DNA of 64,000 nucleotides from the NCBI RefSeq assembly GCF_007050985.1, contig NZ_VHSF01000001.1, positions 248,001-312,000 of the forward strand, in the 5' to 3' direction. The DNA comes from Christiangramia sabulilitoris (lineage in GTDB: Bacteria; Bacteroidota; Bacteroidia; Flavobacteriales; Flavobacteriaceae). Shown here in pieces: positions 62,638 to 64,000 of the stretch. Made by a program: the position numbers and the translations under genes. Numbering within the stretch: the first letter of the stretch is position 1; each line of letters begins with the position of its first letter. The notes under the pieces were generated by a model. It was not told the origin of the DNA. It saw nothing but the letters and a program-made list of their open reading frames with translations, and made no database searches.

Positions 62638-64000
62638 TTACTCTTCAAGAAAATTTTCAATTTCCAGGTTTTTAATAAATGCTTTCGCTTTTTTGATATA
62701 AGGAGCCATAGTTCTGTCTTCAGTTAAAACAGGTACTTCATTCCTGAATTGATCAATAACCTTGGTCAACTTTTCTGAAGTCTTTGCCGGTTCCCGGAAA
62801 TGAATTGCTTGCGAAGCATTGAACAATTCTATTGCAAGCACCGTATTTAAATTCTCTACAACCTTTAGTAATTTGGTTGCGCTGTTAGCTCCCATGCTCA
62901 CGTGATCTTCCTGTCCATTTGATGAAACGATAGAATCTACAGATGCCGGGGTCGCAAGTTGTTTATTCTGGCTAACTATACTAGCCGCGGTATATTGAGG
63001 GATCATAAATCCGCTATTAAGGCCGGGATTTTCCACCAGGAAATTTGGAAGTCCCCTGAGGCCGGAAACCAGCTGATAGGTTCTTCTTTCAGAAATATTT
63101 GCAAGTTCTGCCAGAGCTATAGCCAGATAATCCAGCCCAAGCGCCAATGGTTGCCCATGGAAATTGCCCCCGGAAATGATCTTATCTGCTTCAATGAAAA
63201 TATTAGGATTGTCTGTAACTGAATTGATCTCAGTTTTCACCGTTCTACGCACAAATGTTAGAGTATCTTTACTTGCACCATGAACCTGAGGAATACATCG
63301 GAAGGAATAAGGATCCTGAACATTGTCTTTTTCTGAACCGGCAATTTCACTGCCCTCCAAAAAATTCCTCATTCTTTCAGCAGTTTTTACCTGTCCCCGG
63401 TGAGGCCTTACCAGGTGAACCAATTCATCAAAGGGAGACAGATTGCAATCAAAAGCATCTACAGAGATCGCACCTATCAAATCTGCCATATAAGATAGCC
63501 TGTAGGCTTGCAACAAGGCGTAGACCGCATGCGCGCTCATAAATTGTGTGCCGTTAAGAAGAGCAAGCCCCTCTTTACTTTGTAATTTTACAGGTTGCCA
63601 GTTGAGTTTTCTCAAAAGTTCTTCTCCAGAAATTATTGAATTGTCATAATAAACTTCTCCATCACCAATTAAAGGCAATGCCAGGTGCGCAAGAGGTGCT
63701 AGATCTCCTGACGCTCCCAGTGAACCCTGCTCATAAATAACCGGTAAGATATCCTGATTGTAGAGTTCTATAAGTCGTTCTACTGTAGCCAAAGCTACCC
63801 CTGAATTCCCATAACTTAACGACTGAATTTTTAACAGAAGCATCAACCTTATCACAGGTTTCGCCACTTTATCCCCTGTACCACATGCGTGTGACCTTAC
63901 CAGGTTTTCCTGCAACTCGGTAAGCTTTTCTGAAGTAATCTTCACGTTGCAAAGTGCGCCAAACCCGGTATTAATGCCATAAACCGGAGCATCATTATCC
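62638..64000 (-). CDS. hutH: Histidine ammonia-lyase, 5' end beyond the window
   Basis: A 454-residue C-terminal fragment of the aromatic-ammonia-lyase family; the start codon lies past base 64000. The frame continues upstream of the GTG at 63945 through YGINTGFGALCN, a family hallmark. GSLGASGDLAPLAHL contains the Ala-Ser-Gly that forms the MIO cofactor. It deaminates histidine to urocanate, the first step of histidine breakdown. Other hut genes would be expected upstream, outside the window. Confidence 0.94.
   Translation of the reverse strand, partial: DNDAPVYGINTGFGALCNVKITSEKLTELQENLVRSHACGTGDKVAKPVIRLMLLLKIQSLSYGNSGVALATVERLIELYNQDILPVIYEQGSLGASGDLAPLAHLALPLIGDGEVYYDNSIISGEELLRKLNWQPVKLQSKEGLALLNGTQFMSAHAVYALLQAYRLSYMADLIGAISVDAFDCNLSPFDELVHLVRPHRGQVKTAERMRNFLEGSEIAGSEKDNVQDPYSFRCIPQVHGASKDTLTFVRRTVKTEINSVTDNPNIFIEADKIISGGNFHGQPLALGLDYLAIALAELANISERRTYQLVSGLRGLPNFLVENPGLNSGFMIPQYTAASIVSQNKQLATPASVDSIVSSNGQEDHVSMGANSATKLLKVVENLNTVLAIELFNASQAIHFREPAKTSEKLTKVIDQFRNEVPVLTEDRTMAPYIKKAKAFIKNLEIENFLEE

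Noticed and set aside
1-64000. tRNA, rRNA, insertion sequences, integrases or prophage
   Set aside because: No cloverleaf with a GTTCGA-type T arm, no rRNA stretch, and no transposase or integrase reading frame was seen on either strand.

Overview
The window comes from a marine-type member of the Bacteroidota, most likely family Flavobacteriaceae (a Gramella/Christiangramia-like genome is my best guess, by recall rather than search). The reasons are low G+C, sparse Shine-Dalgarno sites, several -7 boxes of the TAnnTTTG type, type IX secretion (T9SS) sorting domains of both type A and type B, and Bacteroidota gene families such as DUF4402 and DUF6155. It is chromosomal core and accessory DNA. 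I see no rRNA, tRNA, insertion sequence, prophage or CRISPR array.

Layout. 0.1-2 kb: an OmpA-type lipoprotein, a disordered small protein and a DoxX membrane protein. 2.0-10.6 kb: the most distinctive locus, with three DUF4402 pilin-like genes, then a tight operon of PapD-like chaperone, T9SS-sorted surface protein, fourth DUF4402 protein and usher-like outer-membrane protein. I read it as a divergent chaperone-usher-like fibre system. 10.6-20 kb: GreB-like factor, SLC13 transporter, glycosyltransferase, aspartate kinase diverging from an ACT-domain regulator, two tiny membrane proteins, then an operon of Gfo/Idh/MocA oxidoreductase, 3D-domain lipoprotein and GluR0-like glutamate-receptor potassium channel. 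20-26.4 kb: FKBP isomerase, OsmC protein, a three-gene operon (RimK-type ATP-grasp, GCS2 ligase, N-formylglutamate amidohydrolase-like) that looks like a peptide-metabolite pathway, an SdiA-regulated propeller protein, and an array of three small peptide genes repeating every 139 bp.

26.4-41 kb: penicillin-binding protein 1A, helicase, Crp/Fnr regulator, cysE-cysM cysteine operon, a FUSC/DUF6155/T9SS type B operon and two short-chain dehydrogenases. 41-51 kb: VTT and Pmp3 membrane proteins, galE, a DUF3817/MscS/endonuclease-fold/MscS envelope cluster, thioesterase, NUDIX, aldehyde dehydrogenase, and a SatD/DUF3307 pair. 51-64 kb: Gre-like protein, PgpH-type HD phosphohydrolase, thiolase, an NlpC/P60 protein whose catalytic Cys is Asn, the gyrA-TPR operon, clpC, and histidine ammonia-lyase running off the right edge.

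The genes most worth follow-up are the chaperone-usher-like locus, the 139-bp peptide cassette array, the ATP-grasp/GCS2 operon, the GluR0-like channel and the NlpC/P60 pseudoenzyme. All family assignments are from reading motifs; no database search was run.
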